Positions 10,171-18,974 of a DNA stretch of 64,000 nt are shown piece after piece. This DNA comes from Paenibacillus massiliensis 2301065 = DSM 16942. GTDB lineage: Bacteria > Bacillota > Bacilli > Paenibacillales > Paenibacillaceae. The stretch covers positions 124,001-188,000 of the forward strand of contig NZ_KB898186.1 of NCBI RefSeq assembly GCF_000377505.1, in the 5' to 3' direction. The notes under the pieces were generated by a model. It was not told the DNA's origin and ran no database searches. It worked only from the letters and a program-made list of their open reading frames with translations. How positions within the stretch are numbered: position 1 is the first letter of the stretch; the number at the start of each line of letters is the position of its first letter. A program made the position numbers and the translations under genes.

Positions 10171-10991
10171 TGCTGATGCGACAAGCGAAGATAGGCACTT
10201 ATGTGATCTTGATCGCCCTAACGATGATCTGGTTATTCCCGGTTCTCTGGACCGTGCTGTCCTCCTTCAAGACGGAGTCCGAGCTATATAGCTGGCCGCC
10301 TGCAATTCTGCCGGAGAAATTCTCTCTGGAGCACTTCATCACAGCTTTTGCCAAAGGGAACTTCGGGACCTATTTCCTGAACAGCACCATCGTTACCATT
10401 ACATCTACGATTCTATTGTTGCTAATCAACACGATGGCCGGCTTTGCCTTAGCCAAATATCGGTTTAAGGGCGATACGATTCTGCTCGTCGGATTCATCT
10501 CTACCCTGATGATCCCGCTGGAGGTCATTATGATTCCGATCTTCAAGGTCATCTCATTCCTGGGCTTGTTCAACAGTCTCTGGGGCATCATTATTCCGCC
10601 AGCCGCTACACCAACAGGGGTATTTCTAGTGCGACAATATTTGCTGTCTGTCCCGGATGAGCTGCTGGAGGCCGCACGTATGGACGGTGCGGGGGAGTGG
10701 AAGATCTTCTGGAGTATTATCCTACCGATTGCCAAACCGATTATTGCCGTGCTCGCGATCTTCTCGTTCATGTGGCGGTGGGATGACTTCCTGTGGCCGC
10801 TCATCGTTATCAGTGATCCGGCGAAATACACGATTCAGCTGGCATTATCGAACTTTATCGGAGAGTATAACGTCGATTGGGGAAGTCTGCTGGCGATGTC
10901 GACGATTACGATGATTCCTGTGCTGGTGGTATTCCTTGTGTTCCAACGTCATTTCATACAAGGCATTACGACATCAGGGATGAAGGGGTGA
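10170..10991 (+). CDS. Sugar ABC transporter permease 2 (MalG/UgpE type)
   Basis: 273 residues, six membrane helices and an EAA loop (EAARMDGAGEWKIFWSIILP). Typical length for carbohydrate uptake transporter family 1. Starts within the stop codon of permease 1 and ends seven bases before the 860-aa gene, so all belong to one transcript. Imports an oligosaccharide probably derived from pectin, given the GH105 enzyme downstream. Confidence 0.92.
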   Translation: MLMRQAKIGTYVILIALTMIWLFPVLWTVLSSFKTESELYSWPPAILPEKFSLEHFITAFAKGNFGTYFLNSTIVTITSTILLLLINTMAGFALAKYRFKGDTILLVGFISTLMIPLEVIMIPIFKVISFLGLFNSLWGIIIPPAATPTGVFLVRQYLLSVPDELLEAARMDGAGEWKIFWSIILPIAKPIIAVLAIFSFMWRWDDFLWPLIVISDPAKYTIQLALSNFIGEYNVDWGSLLAMSTITMIPVLVVFLVFQRHFIQGITTSGMKG

Positions 10992-10998
10992 GGAAGCT

Positions 10999-13581
10999 AT
11001 GACAACGGATGATCATGAACAACGTAACCAACACGAACAACACAGCCAACGTGACGAGCATGTGCTAACGTATGCCCCGCTGCAGCTGAAGCATCGTGTG
11101 ATTAATCGATGGCTTATCAGTGGAATCCTGACCCGCAGCGTGCGTTTCGAGCCCATGACGATGGAAGGGGATATCAACGATTGGCTAATTAAGGGCTTCT
11201 CGATTCATGAGAATCCCTGCCGCAAGGAATTCGTGGATGAACGCAGGGCGACGCCCCCACAATTGCCGTTCACAGTACCGCCAGTGCCGGGGGACAGGGT
11301 CTTCTTGTGGGAGACGGAGGCCAAGTGGAACATCTATTTTCCATGGGGCAACTCACGGGTAGAGGCTTCCGGCTTCTATTATGTGCCGACGCACATGCTG
11401 AGGTACGGGCGTACTCTTGTAGTGAGTCCTGTCTCACATACGGCAATCTTCAACTTGAAGACCTGCGGTGGAGTGGCGCTATGGGTAAACGGGCATCTCG
11501 TTAGCGACTTTACGCCATTCACCAGAAATATTGAGCAACAGACGCAGGTGGAGATCAAGCTTGAGGCGGGAACGAATGAGTTCTTCGTCTGTCATGAGGA
11601 CCTGGCGGAGCGGGATACATTGTACCATTTTACGCTGGAATACACCGGCCCTGAGTCGATTACGATTCAGCTTCCGCTTACGGAGTCGGAGAAGGCAGAA
11701 GAGATTATGGTGATGGAGCGAGCGCTCGACATGGCGTACTTTCCGACGAGTACAGCCCAAGACGAACAGCTCCGCATAGTCTTCGACAAGCCGTTTAACG
11801 AGGACGTTCGTTTTGGCGTGTCCTACAACAGCTTCTTCGATGGCCGATATACGATGCAGCGGGAATTGAAGGCAGGGCAGCAGGAGCTTATTCTGGGCCA
11901 CACGGATGATTTTGGCGCGGACTATAAATATTTTGAGTTGATTGTTCAGATCGGAACCGCAGAGATTCGCAAGCTACTCGGTATCGAGGTGTACAATAGT
12001 CGCTTTCAGCCACAGGACAGCGAAGTCCTGAGTGTACAAGAGCGCAAGCGCATCGCGCTGGAGTGCGTGGCTACCCTCGGCATCCCGAATATTCATACAG
12101 CGATGGCCAAGCTTGCGACTGGAGGCGACCCAGCGGTTGCGCGGGATATGATTGTTCAAGGACTCATTGGCATACGAGAACGGCGGGACTGCGCTGATTT
12201 CTACCTGGTCGCCCTGTTCCGGCTGTGGAGAGATTATCGCGATAAGGGCATATTCGAGGAGGAGGTCTGGCAGCAGATCAAGGAGACCATGCTTAACTTC
12301 CGATATTGGATCGACGAGCCGGGCGATGATGTCATGTGGTTCTTCAGCGAGAACCATGCACTGCTATTCCACACCTGTCAGTTGCTGGCGGGCCAGCTGT
12401 TCCCTGACGAGGTGTTCACGAACAGCGGTGAGACAGGCACGCAGCGCAGGCTGAAGGCGGAGGGGCAGCTAGTGGAGTGGTTCGAACGCTTCTTGACGGA
12501 AGGGTTGGCCGAATGGAATTCGAGCGCGTATATCCCGATTGATTTCCTGGGCTTGATCCAGCTGCATGACCTTGCGGAGCTGCCGATTCTGCGGGAGCAG
12601 GCCAAGCGAGCGATGGATCTACTGTATTCGTACATGACAGCGGAGGCACATGAGGGGCGTCTAATGACGACCTTTGGCCGTAGCTACGAACGAGAGCTGA
12701 TCGGCGGCTATACGGCAGGGACGACCTCGCTGATCTGGGCTGGCTATGGCGTGGGAAATGTGAACAGCACCAGCTTCAACGTATCCGTATACCTGTCAGA
12801 CTATACGCCTCCGCAAGACTTTGCTGAGCGAATCAGGCTGAATCCTGAGGAAGAACTGGAGTTCCGCCTGGAGCAAGGAAAGGACGGGTACGCGAAGCTT
12901 ATACATTACCGGACAAATGCATATGTCATGTCCAGCATTGCTGACTTTCGGGCAGGCTTGAAGGGCTATCAGGAGCATGTGCTGCATCTCGCGTGCTCGC
13001 CTGAGGCACAGGTGTGGGTGAATCATCCTGGCGAGATTTACGCGCACGGCTCGGGACGGCCTTGCTTCTGGGCAGGTAATGGCTACTTGCCGAAGGCAGG
13101 ACAATATAAGGGGCTAGGCCTCCTGCTATTCGATATTGATGAGAATCATGATGCAGATTATACACATGCTTACTTCCCGACCTATGCCTTCGAGCGTTAT
13201 GAGCAGCACGGGTCTTGGTGCCTGAGCAAGAAGGGTGACGCTTATGTTGCGCTGTATGCCGCCAACGGCCTGCAGCTCACAGAGCAAGGAACGAACCGGG
13301 GACGGGAGCTCATCTCGAAGGGTCGACGCAATCTGTGGCTGGTCCGGGCGGGAGATCGCCAGGAGTTCGGTTCCTTCGAGAGCTTCAGCGAGCATGTGAT
13401 GAAGATGCCGCTCACAGTCTCCGTGGAGACATTGACGATTGGATTGGTTGATCCGGCATATGGGGAGGTAAGCTTCGGCTGGCAGGAGCTCTTGATGGTG
13501 AATGGAAAGCCAGTTCACATCGAGGGCAGTGGAGTAGAGGGACGATTGATCCGTAAAGGGAGGCTGACATCTTGCATTTGA
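10999..13581 (+). CDS. Large protein of unrecognised family in a glycan-degradation operon
   Basis: 860 residues without signal peptide, so probably cytoplasmic. I do not recognise a named family. Visible layout: a beta-rich N-terminal half (about 80-330) with FYYVPTHMLRYGRTLVVSP and LWVNGHLVSDFTPFTRN, resembling jelly-roll domains of glycosidases; a helical middle (about 350-590) with WFFSENHALLFHTCQLLAG and SSAYIPIDFLGLIQLHDLAE, suggestive of an (alpha/alpha) toroid as in polysaccharide lyases; and a beta-rich C-terminal part (about 610-860). Ribosome site GTGAGGAAG. Its TGA stop overlaps the GH105 start by ten bases. By position it should act on the imported oligosaccharide. A lyase or glycosidase role is inference; the active site is not identified. 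Confidence 0.75.
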   Translation: MTTDDHEQRNQHEQHSQRDEHVLTYAPLQLKHRVINRWLISGILTRSVRFEPMTMEGDINDWLIKGFSIHENPCRKEFVDERRATPPQLPFTVPPVPGDRVFLWETEAKWNIYFPWGNSRVEASGFYYVPTHMLRYGRTLVVSPVSHTAIFNLKTCGGVALWVNGHLVSDFTPFTRNIEQQTQVEIKLEAGTNEFFVCHEDLAERDTLYHFTLEYTGPESITIQLPLTESEKAEEIMVMERALDMAYFPTSTAQDEQLRIVFDKPFNEDVRFGVSYNSFFDGRYTMQRELKAGQQELILGHTDDFGADYKYFELIVQIGTAEIRKLLGIEVYNSRFQPQDSEVLSVQERKRIALECVATLGIPNIHTAMAKLATGGDPAVARDMIVQGLIGIRERRDCADFYLVALFRLWRDYRDKGIFEEEVWQQIKETMLNFRYWIDEPGDDVMWFFSENHALLFHTCQLLAGQLFPDEVFTNSGETGTQRRLKAEGQLVEWFERFLTEGLAEWNSSAYIPIDFLGLIQLHDLAELPILREQAKRAMDLLYSYMTAEAHEGRLMTTFGRSYERELIGGYTAGTTSLIWAGYGVGNVNSTSFNVSVYLSDYTPPQDFAERIRLNPEEELEFRLEQGKDGYAKLIHYRTNAYVMSSIADFRAGLKGYQEHVLHLACSPEAQVWVNHPGEIYAHGSGRPCFWAGNGYLPKAGQYKGLGLLLFDIDENHDADYTHAYFPTYAFERYEQHGSWCLSKKGDAYVALYAANGLQLTEQGTNRGRELISKGRRNLWLVRAGDRQEFGSFESFSEHVMKMPLTVSVETLTIGLVDPAYGEVSFGWQELLMVNGKPVHIEGSGVEGRLIRKGRLTSCI

Positions 13582-14657
13582 CACAGGATACGATGCTTGG
13601 CGCGATCGAGCGGGTGTCTGGCGCCATGCGATCCATGACAAACGAAGGAATGGATGAGATCTATCCGATCGGATTGATTGATATTCATCTATGGGAATGG
13701 CCTCAGGGCGTAGGTCTATACGGCATGTACCAATATTACGAGGAGACGAAGGATGCAGGAACACTTCAGTTCCTGAAGGATTGGTTCGATGCTCGCATTC
13801 GCGAAGGACTCCCGGAGAAGAACGTCAACACCTGTTCGCCGCTGCTTACACTGATCTCGCTGTGCGAGCTGACAGATAACGCTGAATACACTCAGGTATG
13901 CGACGAGTGGAGTCGCTGGATTATGGACCCGGAGAACGGATTAATTCGTACCGGAGATCATGCCTTTCAGCATATGATTACTGGTGATCCGAATGACGGA
14001 CAGATTCTGATCGACACCTTGTTCATGACGGTCCTTTTTCTAGCGAAGGCAGGGGCATACTTCCAGCGCCCAGCGTATATCGAGGAAGCAAAGAAGCAAT
14101 TCCTGATTCATATCAAATATTTGTATGATCGCCATTCAGGATTGTTCTTCCATGGGTGGGATTTCCAAGGAAGACACAACTATGGTGCTGTTCGTTGGGG
14201 ACGCGGTAACGGCTGGTATACCTGTGGGCTGGTGGATTTTCTGGACATGGTGGAGCTGGAGGATGGAATCAAGCAATATTTACTGGATACGATGCACAGC
14301 CAGGTAGAGGCGCTTGCGGCTCTACAGGCAAGTGATGGCATGTGGCACACGGTTCTGGATGATCCCACGTCTTACGCCGAGACATCGTGTACGGCTGCCT
14401 TTGGGTATGGCATTTTGAAGGGCGTACGCAGAGGCTATTTACCGCAGGAATATTTACAGGTCGGACGCGAAGCACTGCAGGCGGTGCTCCAACGCATCGA
14501 CGGGAATGGGGTGGTCGGGGAGGTCTCGTACGGCACTCCTGTCGGTCAGGATGCGCAATTCTATAAGGATATCCCGATAAGTCCCATGACGTATGGTCAA
14601 GCGTTAACACTTCTGATCTTGATGGAAGGGCTGCGTTACGCCAATACTTCGAACTGA
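13572..14657 (+). CDS. GH105 unsaturated glycuronyl hydrolase (YteR-like)
   Basis: 361 residues, the family length. Shows (alpha/alpha)6 barrel landmarks: WEWPQGVGLYGMY near the N-terminus, GQILIDTLFM (segment expected to carry the catalytic Asp), YGAVRWGRGNGWY and a Trp-rich C-terminal half. GH105 enzymes hydrate and release the unsaturated uronic acid left by pectin or rhamnogalacturonan lyases, inside the cell. The start is probably TTG at 13572: GGGAGG sits eight bases upstream, and the next in-frame ATG (13593) lacks a site. It overlaps the preceding gene by ten bases, indicating coupling. Confidence 0.9.
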   Translation: MHLTQDTMLGAIERVSGAMRSMTNEGMDEIYPIGLIDIHLWEWPQGVGLYGMYQYYEETKDAGTLQFLKDWFDARIREGLPEKNVNTCSPLLTLISLCELTDNAEYTQVCDEWSRWIMDPENGLIRTGDHAFQHMITGDPNDGQILIDTLFMTVLFLAKAGAYFQRPAYIEEAKKQFLIHIKYLYDRHSGLFFHGWDFQGRHNYGAVRWGRGNGWYTCGLVDFLDMVELEDGIKQYLLDTMHSQVEALAALQASDGMWHTVLDDPTSYAETSCTAAFGYGILKGVRRGYLPQEYLQVGREALQAVLQRIDGNGVVGEVSYGTPVGQDAQFYKDIPISPMTYGQALTLLILMEGLRYANTSN

Positions 14658-14674
14658 TATCGTGATGTAATCGT

Positions 14675-14710
14675 GGCGTCATTCCATGTGGGGTGGCGCC
14701 CTTCCTTTAC
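14675..14710 (+). terminator. Probable terminator between GH105 and GH31 genes
   Basis: An 11-bp stem including G-U pairs (14675-14685 with 14690-14700), loop ATGT, followed by only a weak pyrimidine tail. May reduce read-through into GH31. Confidence 0.5.
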
Positions 14711-14781
14711 TCCGCAGAGGGGGGAAGTACGTAGTCGTATGTCTGTGTATTCAAAAATATAACAGTGAGGGGCAACAGCGG

Positions 14782-17268
14782 ATGAAGATAAGTACGAAGC
14801 TTATAAATGTAGAAAACAGCGCCCGTCATCTCGACTTGTTCACGAATGCTGCCATATTCCGAGTGATGCTGCTAACGGATGATATCGTGAGAATTCGCTG
14901 CACGTTTGAGGAGGATTTTCCCGAGGAGGCCTCTTACGCACTAGCGATGACTGCTTGGGAAGACAAGCTCAATTCTGTGGTCCCTGACCGTAGAACAATT
15001 GAAGCTCTCCCTGTACAGTACGACGATGAGGGCACTCACCTCTTCTTGTCCACACGGACATTGCGTATACGCATCTACAAGGAACCGTTCGCCATAGAGA
15101 TCAGGGATACAGACGGGAATCTGCTGCACGCCGACCTGAAGGAAAGATCCTATGTTCGTGATATGCAGGGCAGACTCTATCATTATACTTGCCTGGACGA
15201 TCAGGATTATTATTATGGCTTTGGTGAAAAGGCAGGGTACCTGAACAAAAAGCATCGCCGTATGAGGATGCACAATGTGGACACTATTGGGTATGACTCG
15301 GAGCATACAGACCCCTTATACAAGCATATTCCGTTCTATATCAAATGGAGCGGCAGTAATCGCACAGCCAGCGGGCTGTTCTACCACAATTCGCATGACT
15401 CCGTCTTCGACATGGGGTGCGAGCGGAGTGGCTACTGGAATAAATACTCCTATTTTTGCGCCGATGGTGGCGAACTGGACGTGTTCTTCATTCATGGCCC
15501 TCATATTCGTGATGTAGTAAGGCATTATACGGACCTCACCGGGAAAACGGTGCTCCCTGCCAAATACTCACTTGGGTATATGGGATCTACCATGTATTAC
15601 ACGGAGCTGGAGCAGGATTCAGACCAGGCCATTCTGGGCTTCTTGGATAAATGTAAGGAAGAAGGGATTCCTTGTGATGGCTTCTTCCTATCCTCGGGAT
15701 ATACGACCGGGTCCGATGGAAAGCGGCATGTGCTTCACTGGAATCATGATCGCTTCCCCGATCCGAAGCGATTCGTTGAGGAGATGAAGAAGAAGGGCGC
15801 AGCACTGGCTCCGAACATCAAGCCGGGCATGCTGGCGACGAATCCGTTGTACAAGGAATTCGACGAGGCTGGTGCCTATATTCAAAATCCGGCAGGAGAG
15901 CAGTCACACTTGGACCGATTCTGGGGTGGGCCGGCCTCGTTCGTAGACTTTACGAATCCGCAGGGTAGAGCCCTGTGGAAGAAGCATTTGCAGCATTCTT
16001 TGCTGTCGCTCGGGATTACCTCTATCTGGAACGACAACAATGAGTATGAAATCAATGATTCGCAGGCGCTATGCCATGTCGAAGGAGATCCGAAGCCTAT
16101 TGCAGGCTTGCGCCCCATTATGCCGAATCTGATGGCACAGATGGCGTATGAGGCCATGGAGGAGGCCGCTCCAACAGTTCGCCCATATATTGTGAACCGG
16201 GCTGGATTCGCCGGTATTCAGCGGTACGCACAGACCTGGGCAGGGGACAATAACACCAGCTGGAAGAGCTTGAAGTTCAACATTCCCGTTATTCTCGGCT
16301 TGGGGCTATCCGGTGTTGCCAATCAGGGCTGTGACATCGGTGGTTTTTTTGGTCCGGCTCCTGATCCCGAATTGTTCGTACGGTGGGTACAGAATGGAAT
16401 CTTCCAACCCAGATTCTCCATTCATTCGTGCAACACAGACAATACGGTGACAGAGCCGTGGATGTATCCGGCCTACACACCTTATATTCGGGAAGCGATT
16501 CAGCTTAGATACCGACTCGTGCCTTACCTCTACTCCCTGCTGTTTGAAGCATCAACAGAGGGGACACCGATAATGAGACCGCTCGTGTACGAGTTCCAAG
16601 ATGATGATCGGGTGTATGGGGAGAGCTTCGACTTCATGGTGGGTACCTCGCTGCTGGTTGCGAATGTACTGGAGCAAGGCGCTTGTACAAGGGAGCTATA
16701 CTTGCCGAAGGGGACGGAGTGGGTTGAGTGGAATACGCGGACAAGATACGCTGGCGGGCAGACCGTTCAGCTTGATGTTACGCTGGAATCTATTCCGATG
16801 TTCATCCGATGCGGCGGCATCATTCCCATGGCACCGGGGCTGATGAATATCCACCAGGATCGGGTCGAGCATCTGCATCTGCTGGTGGAGCCATCGGAGG
16901 AGGCCTGCTTTGTCTGGTACGATGACGATGGAAGCAGCAACCGATATAAGCAGGGAGACTATGCGAAGACAACAATCTGCATCGAGAAGGACAAGGATAC
17001 CCGAATCTCGTTCATGCATGAGGGAGACTATCGCACCACCGTGCAGACCATGGTTGTCGAGGTGCTATGCAGAGAGGTAGCCCCCGTTCAAATTAACCTG
17101 AAAGGCATGAAGCTCCCGATGTTCCTTAGGAGAGAGCAATGGGAGGCTTCCGCCGAGGGCTGGTTCTATGATATGGAGCAGAAGGCAGCTATCATGAAAT
17201 ATGACAATCCGCACGAGGACTATGACATTCGTATGAACTTCGATGTAAAGGATCTGATTTCGATTTAA
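14782..17268 (+). CDS. GH31 alpha-glycosidase (alpha-glucosidase/alpha-xylosidase family)
   Basis: 828 residues from the ATG at 14782, preceded by GTGAGGGG. The longer frame from 14686 runs through the terminator and adds a non-conserved extension. GH31 landmarks: FGEKAGYLNK, DGFFLSSGYT, nucleophile Asp in SIWNDNNEYEI (about residue 418), acid/base Asp in WAGDNNTSW (about 489), and DIGGFFG. No signal peptide, hence intracellular. Likely trims alpha-linked glucose, xylose or galactose from imported oligosaccharides; specificity is not readable. It closes the locus and is probably co-regulated with it. Confidence 0.93.
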   Translation: MKISTKLINVENSARHLDLFTNAAIFRVMLLTDDIVRIRCTFEEDFPEEASYALAMTAWEDKLNSVVPDRRTIEALPVQYDDEGTHLFLSTRTLRIRIYKEPFAIEIRDTDGNLLHADLKERSYVRDMQGRLYHYTCLDDQDYYYGFGEKAGYLNKKHRRMRMHNVDTIGYDSEHTDPLYKHIPFYIKWSGSNRTASGLFYHNSHDSVFDMGCERSGYWNKYSYFCADGGELDVFFIHGPHIRDVVRHYTDLTGKTVLPAKYSLGYMGSTMYYTELEQDSDQAILGFLDKCKEEGIPCDGFFLSSGYTTGSDGKRHVLHWNHDRFPDPKRFVEEMKKKGAALAPNIKPGMLATNPLYKEFDEAGAYIQNPAGEQSHLDRFWGGPASFVDFTNPQGRALWKKHLQHSLLSLGITSIWNDNNEYEINDSQALCHVEGDPKPIAGLRPIMPNLMAQMAYEAMEEAAPTVRPYIVNRAGFAGIQRYAQTWAGDNNTSWKSLKFNIPVILGLGLSGVANQGCDIGGFFGPAPDPELFVRWVQNGIFQPRFSIHSCNTDNTVTEPWMYPAYTPYIREAIQLRYRLVPYLYSLLFEASTEGTPIMRPLVYEFQDDDRVYGESFDFMVGTSLLVANVLEQGACTRELYLPKGTEWVEWNTRTRYAGGQTVQLDVTLESIPMFIRCGGIIPMAPGLMNIHQDRVEHLHLLVEPSEEACFVWYDDDGSSNRYKQGDYAKTTICIEKDKDTRISFMHEGDYRTTVQTMVVEVLCREVAPVQINLKGMKLPMFLRREQWEASAEGWFYDMEQKAAIMKYDNPHEDYDIRMNFDVKDLISI

Positions 17269-17398
17269 ACAGTATCTTGCCGGGATCAACTGTGAGTATA
17301 GGGCCGCTGCAAGCGGGGAGCCCTGTCGACCACTGTTACGCTCGCTGTTCTTTTGGACGAATATTAAGCAGATGAACGGCAAGCTTAAAAGGCGGAGT

Positions 17399-17434
17399 CT
17401 ATGCTTCCGAAGCAGCTTTTTTGCAAAAAGCTTT
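17399..17434 (+). repeat. Dispersed inverted repeat, copy 1
   Basis: Begins CTATGCTTCCGAAG, then an AGCTTTTTT...AAAAAGCT hairpin. A near copy occurs in opposite orientation at 21396-21433, so the two flank araR-araB-araD. Weaker similarity continues past the hairpin (a shared GTTTCT block). Confidence 0.65.
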
Positions 17435-17503
17435 CAACTTCGTTTCTTTAGGACTTTCCCGCTTTCCGCTCACCACTACGCTCCCAGAGCATTAGGCATG
17501 ACG

Positions 17504-17534
17504 GAGACCGGATCATACACTGACCGGTCTCTCT
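17504..17534 (+). terminator. Possible terminator hairpin between GH31 and araR
   Basis: Perfect 8-bp stem GAGACCGG/CCGGTCTC with a 12-base loop, followed by TCTT. The weak T tail makes termination uncertain. It could serve both convergent genes. Confidence 0.45.
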
Positions 17535-17579
17535 TCTGTAACAATCCTTTGTATCAATCCTCTATATCAATCCTCTATA

Positions 17580-18677
17580 TCATTCCTCTGTAATCCCCCT
17601 CACCGTCTCTCCTTCGACTAGCACAGGCGAATAGTAGGTACTGTTCGGCAGATCCTTCTTACCCTGCAGCTTCTTAATCACCCAGTCCGCAGCATCGCGT
17701 CCCATCTGTTCCTGAGGGTGAGTCAGGGTGGTAAGACGGATATTCGCATTCTTGGCGATATAGGAATTGTCCTGCCCGATAATGGATAATTCATCGGGGA
17801 CGGAAATATTCAGCTGGCGGCACACATTCACCACTTCGAGCCCTACCTCATCGTTATAGCAGACCACAGCCGTCAAGATGTCTCGATTCTCCTGCAGGAA
17901 GGTCTTCAGGCTGGTGGAGAGCTCCTGCTTCGTCTCAGTATCGAAGGAGAGAACTTGCTCCGGGTGGAAGCGTAGCTTGGCTTCACCAAGTGCCTTGATG
18001 TAGCCCTTCATTCGATACTTGCCTTGCAGGTCATCCATCTTGGAGATAATACCAATCTGAGTGTGACCCTTGGAGATCAATTCCTTGGTCGCCAGATAGC
18101 TGGACTGCACATCATCAAGGCAGAAGAAGGGAACCTCCAGCTCTTCATAATAAGCATTAATCATGATGAAGGGGACTTCCTGCTCCTTGAAGGAGAGATA
18201 GTAGGCGATATTAGGATTGAACAAATTGCTCTTCGTAGGCTCAACGATCAGGCCGTCCACGCCGAAGGACAGCATCATTTCCAGTGCCTTCTTCTCCTGA
18301 GCCACGTCATTATTGGTGCTGGCTAGCAGCAATGAGTAATTATCCTCATTCAGTCGACCTTCAATCCCGCGAATAATGGACGGAAAAATATAGTCAGAAA
18401 TGTACGTCGTAATGACACCGATCGTTTTGTTACCCGTATTTCCGCTGGCCTTGGCCCGATATTGGTGGCTAACATAAGTGCCAGAGCCCTTCTCGCTTCT
18501 CAAGAATCCCTCATTTGATAATTCCAATATAGCCTTGCGAACCGTCTGACGGCTCACCTGATATGTATCCTGCAAAGCCGATTCTGTCGGGATTTGTTCG
18601 CCTACATTGTAGACCCCGGACAGAATGTTGCTTTTGATATCGTCAATGATCACCTGATATTTTGGCTTCAATTTCAC
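17580..18677 (-). CDS. araR: AraR arabinose repressor (GntR-type HTH, LacI-type sensor)
   Basis: 365 residues. The N-terminal GntR winged helix (PTESALQDTYQVSRQTVRKAILELSNEGFL, about 27-58) is fused to a periplasmic-binding-protein-like ligand domain of the LacI/GalR type (KTIGVITTYISDYIFPSIIRG to the end), the architecture of AraR. It binds DNA without sugar and releases on L-arabinose. Divergent from araB; two matching operators lie in the 297-bp gap. Start is GTG at 18677, with only a modest ribosome site (GAAGAAGTGA). Expected to control araB, araD, araA and itself. Confidence 0.93.
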   Translation of the reverse strand: MKLKPKYQVIIDDIKSNILSGVYNVGEQIPTESALQDTYQVSRQTVRKAILELSNEGFLRSEKGSGTYVSHQYRAKASGNTGNKTIGVITTYISDYIFPSIIRGIEGRLNEDNYSLLLASTNNDVAQEKKALEMMLSFGVDGLIVEPTKSNLFNPNIAYYLSFKEQEVPFIMINAYYEELEVPFFCLDDVQSSYLATKELISKGHTQIGIISKMDDLQGKYRMKGYIKALGEAKLRFHPEQVLSFDTETKQELSTSLKTFLQENRDILTAVVCYNDEVGLEVVNVCRQLNISVPDELSIIGQDNSYIAKNANIRLTTLTHPQEQMGRDAADWVIKKLQGKKDLPNSTYYSPVLVEGETVRGITEE

Positions 18678-18776
18678 TCACTTCTTCCATAGTTGTTCGC
18701 ATACGAATTCACGCTTCTGAATTATTTGTGTGGACATATTTTAGCATGATATAGAGATTATTCAAACCGTTCACCA

Positions 18777-18792
18777 GCTTGTACATACAAAG
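18777..18792. promoter_or_regulatory. AraR box 1
   Basis: Core TTGTACATACAA resembles the AraR consensus ANTTGTNCGTACAANT with a mismatch in the centre. It lies in the divergent araR/araB region, 85 bp upstream of the araB -35. Exactly 100 bp separates it from box 2, fitting cooperative looping. Confidence 0.7.
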
Positions 18793-18871
18793 AAAGATAC
18801 TGAACATAGACTGATTCGCACAGGATTCATAACAACTTATCTATAGTTGTGTGTATATATAATAATGATAA

Positions 18872-18901
18872 TTGACAAATGTACGTACAAAAAAATATAC
18901 T
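18872..18901 (+). promoter_or_regulatory. araB promoter with AraR box 2 in its spacer
   Basis: -35 TTGACA (18872-18877), 18-bp spacer, -10 TATACT (18896-18901). The AraR box 2 (18877-18892, core TGTACGTACAA) fills the spacer, so bound AraR would occlude RNA polymerase. Confidence 0.82.
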
Positions 18902-18974
18902 AAGGCTGTAAGTAAAGGAAAGCGCCTTCTTTCGATTATTAGGCTATTCATACCGTATCAGAGAGGGGACCAAC

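Larger units (their letters stand above)
17269..17579. other. 311-bp region between GH31 and araR
   Basis: No gene. Contains one arm of a dispersed inverted repeat (17399-17434), a GAGACCGG/CCGGTCTC hairpin (17504-17531), and a short direct repeat of TCCTCTATATCAA at the end of araR. Confidence 0.6.

Noticed and set aside
14686-14781. N-terminal extension of the GH31 protein
   Set aside because: It runs from the terminator hairpin, is rich in unusual residues (LPLLRRGGKYVVVC), and a good ribosome site marks ATG 14782.
18917-18930. cre site before araB
   Set aside because: GGAAAGCGCCTTCT differs from the CcpA consensus at three specified positions; too weak to claim.
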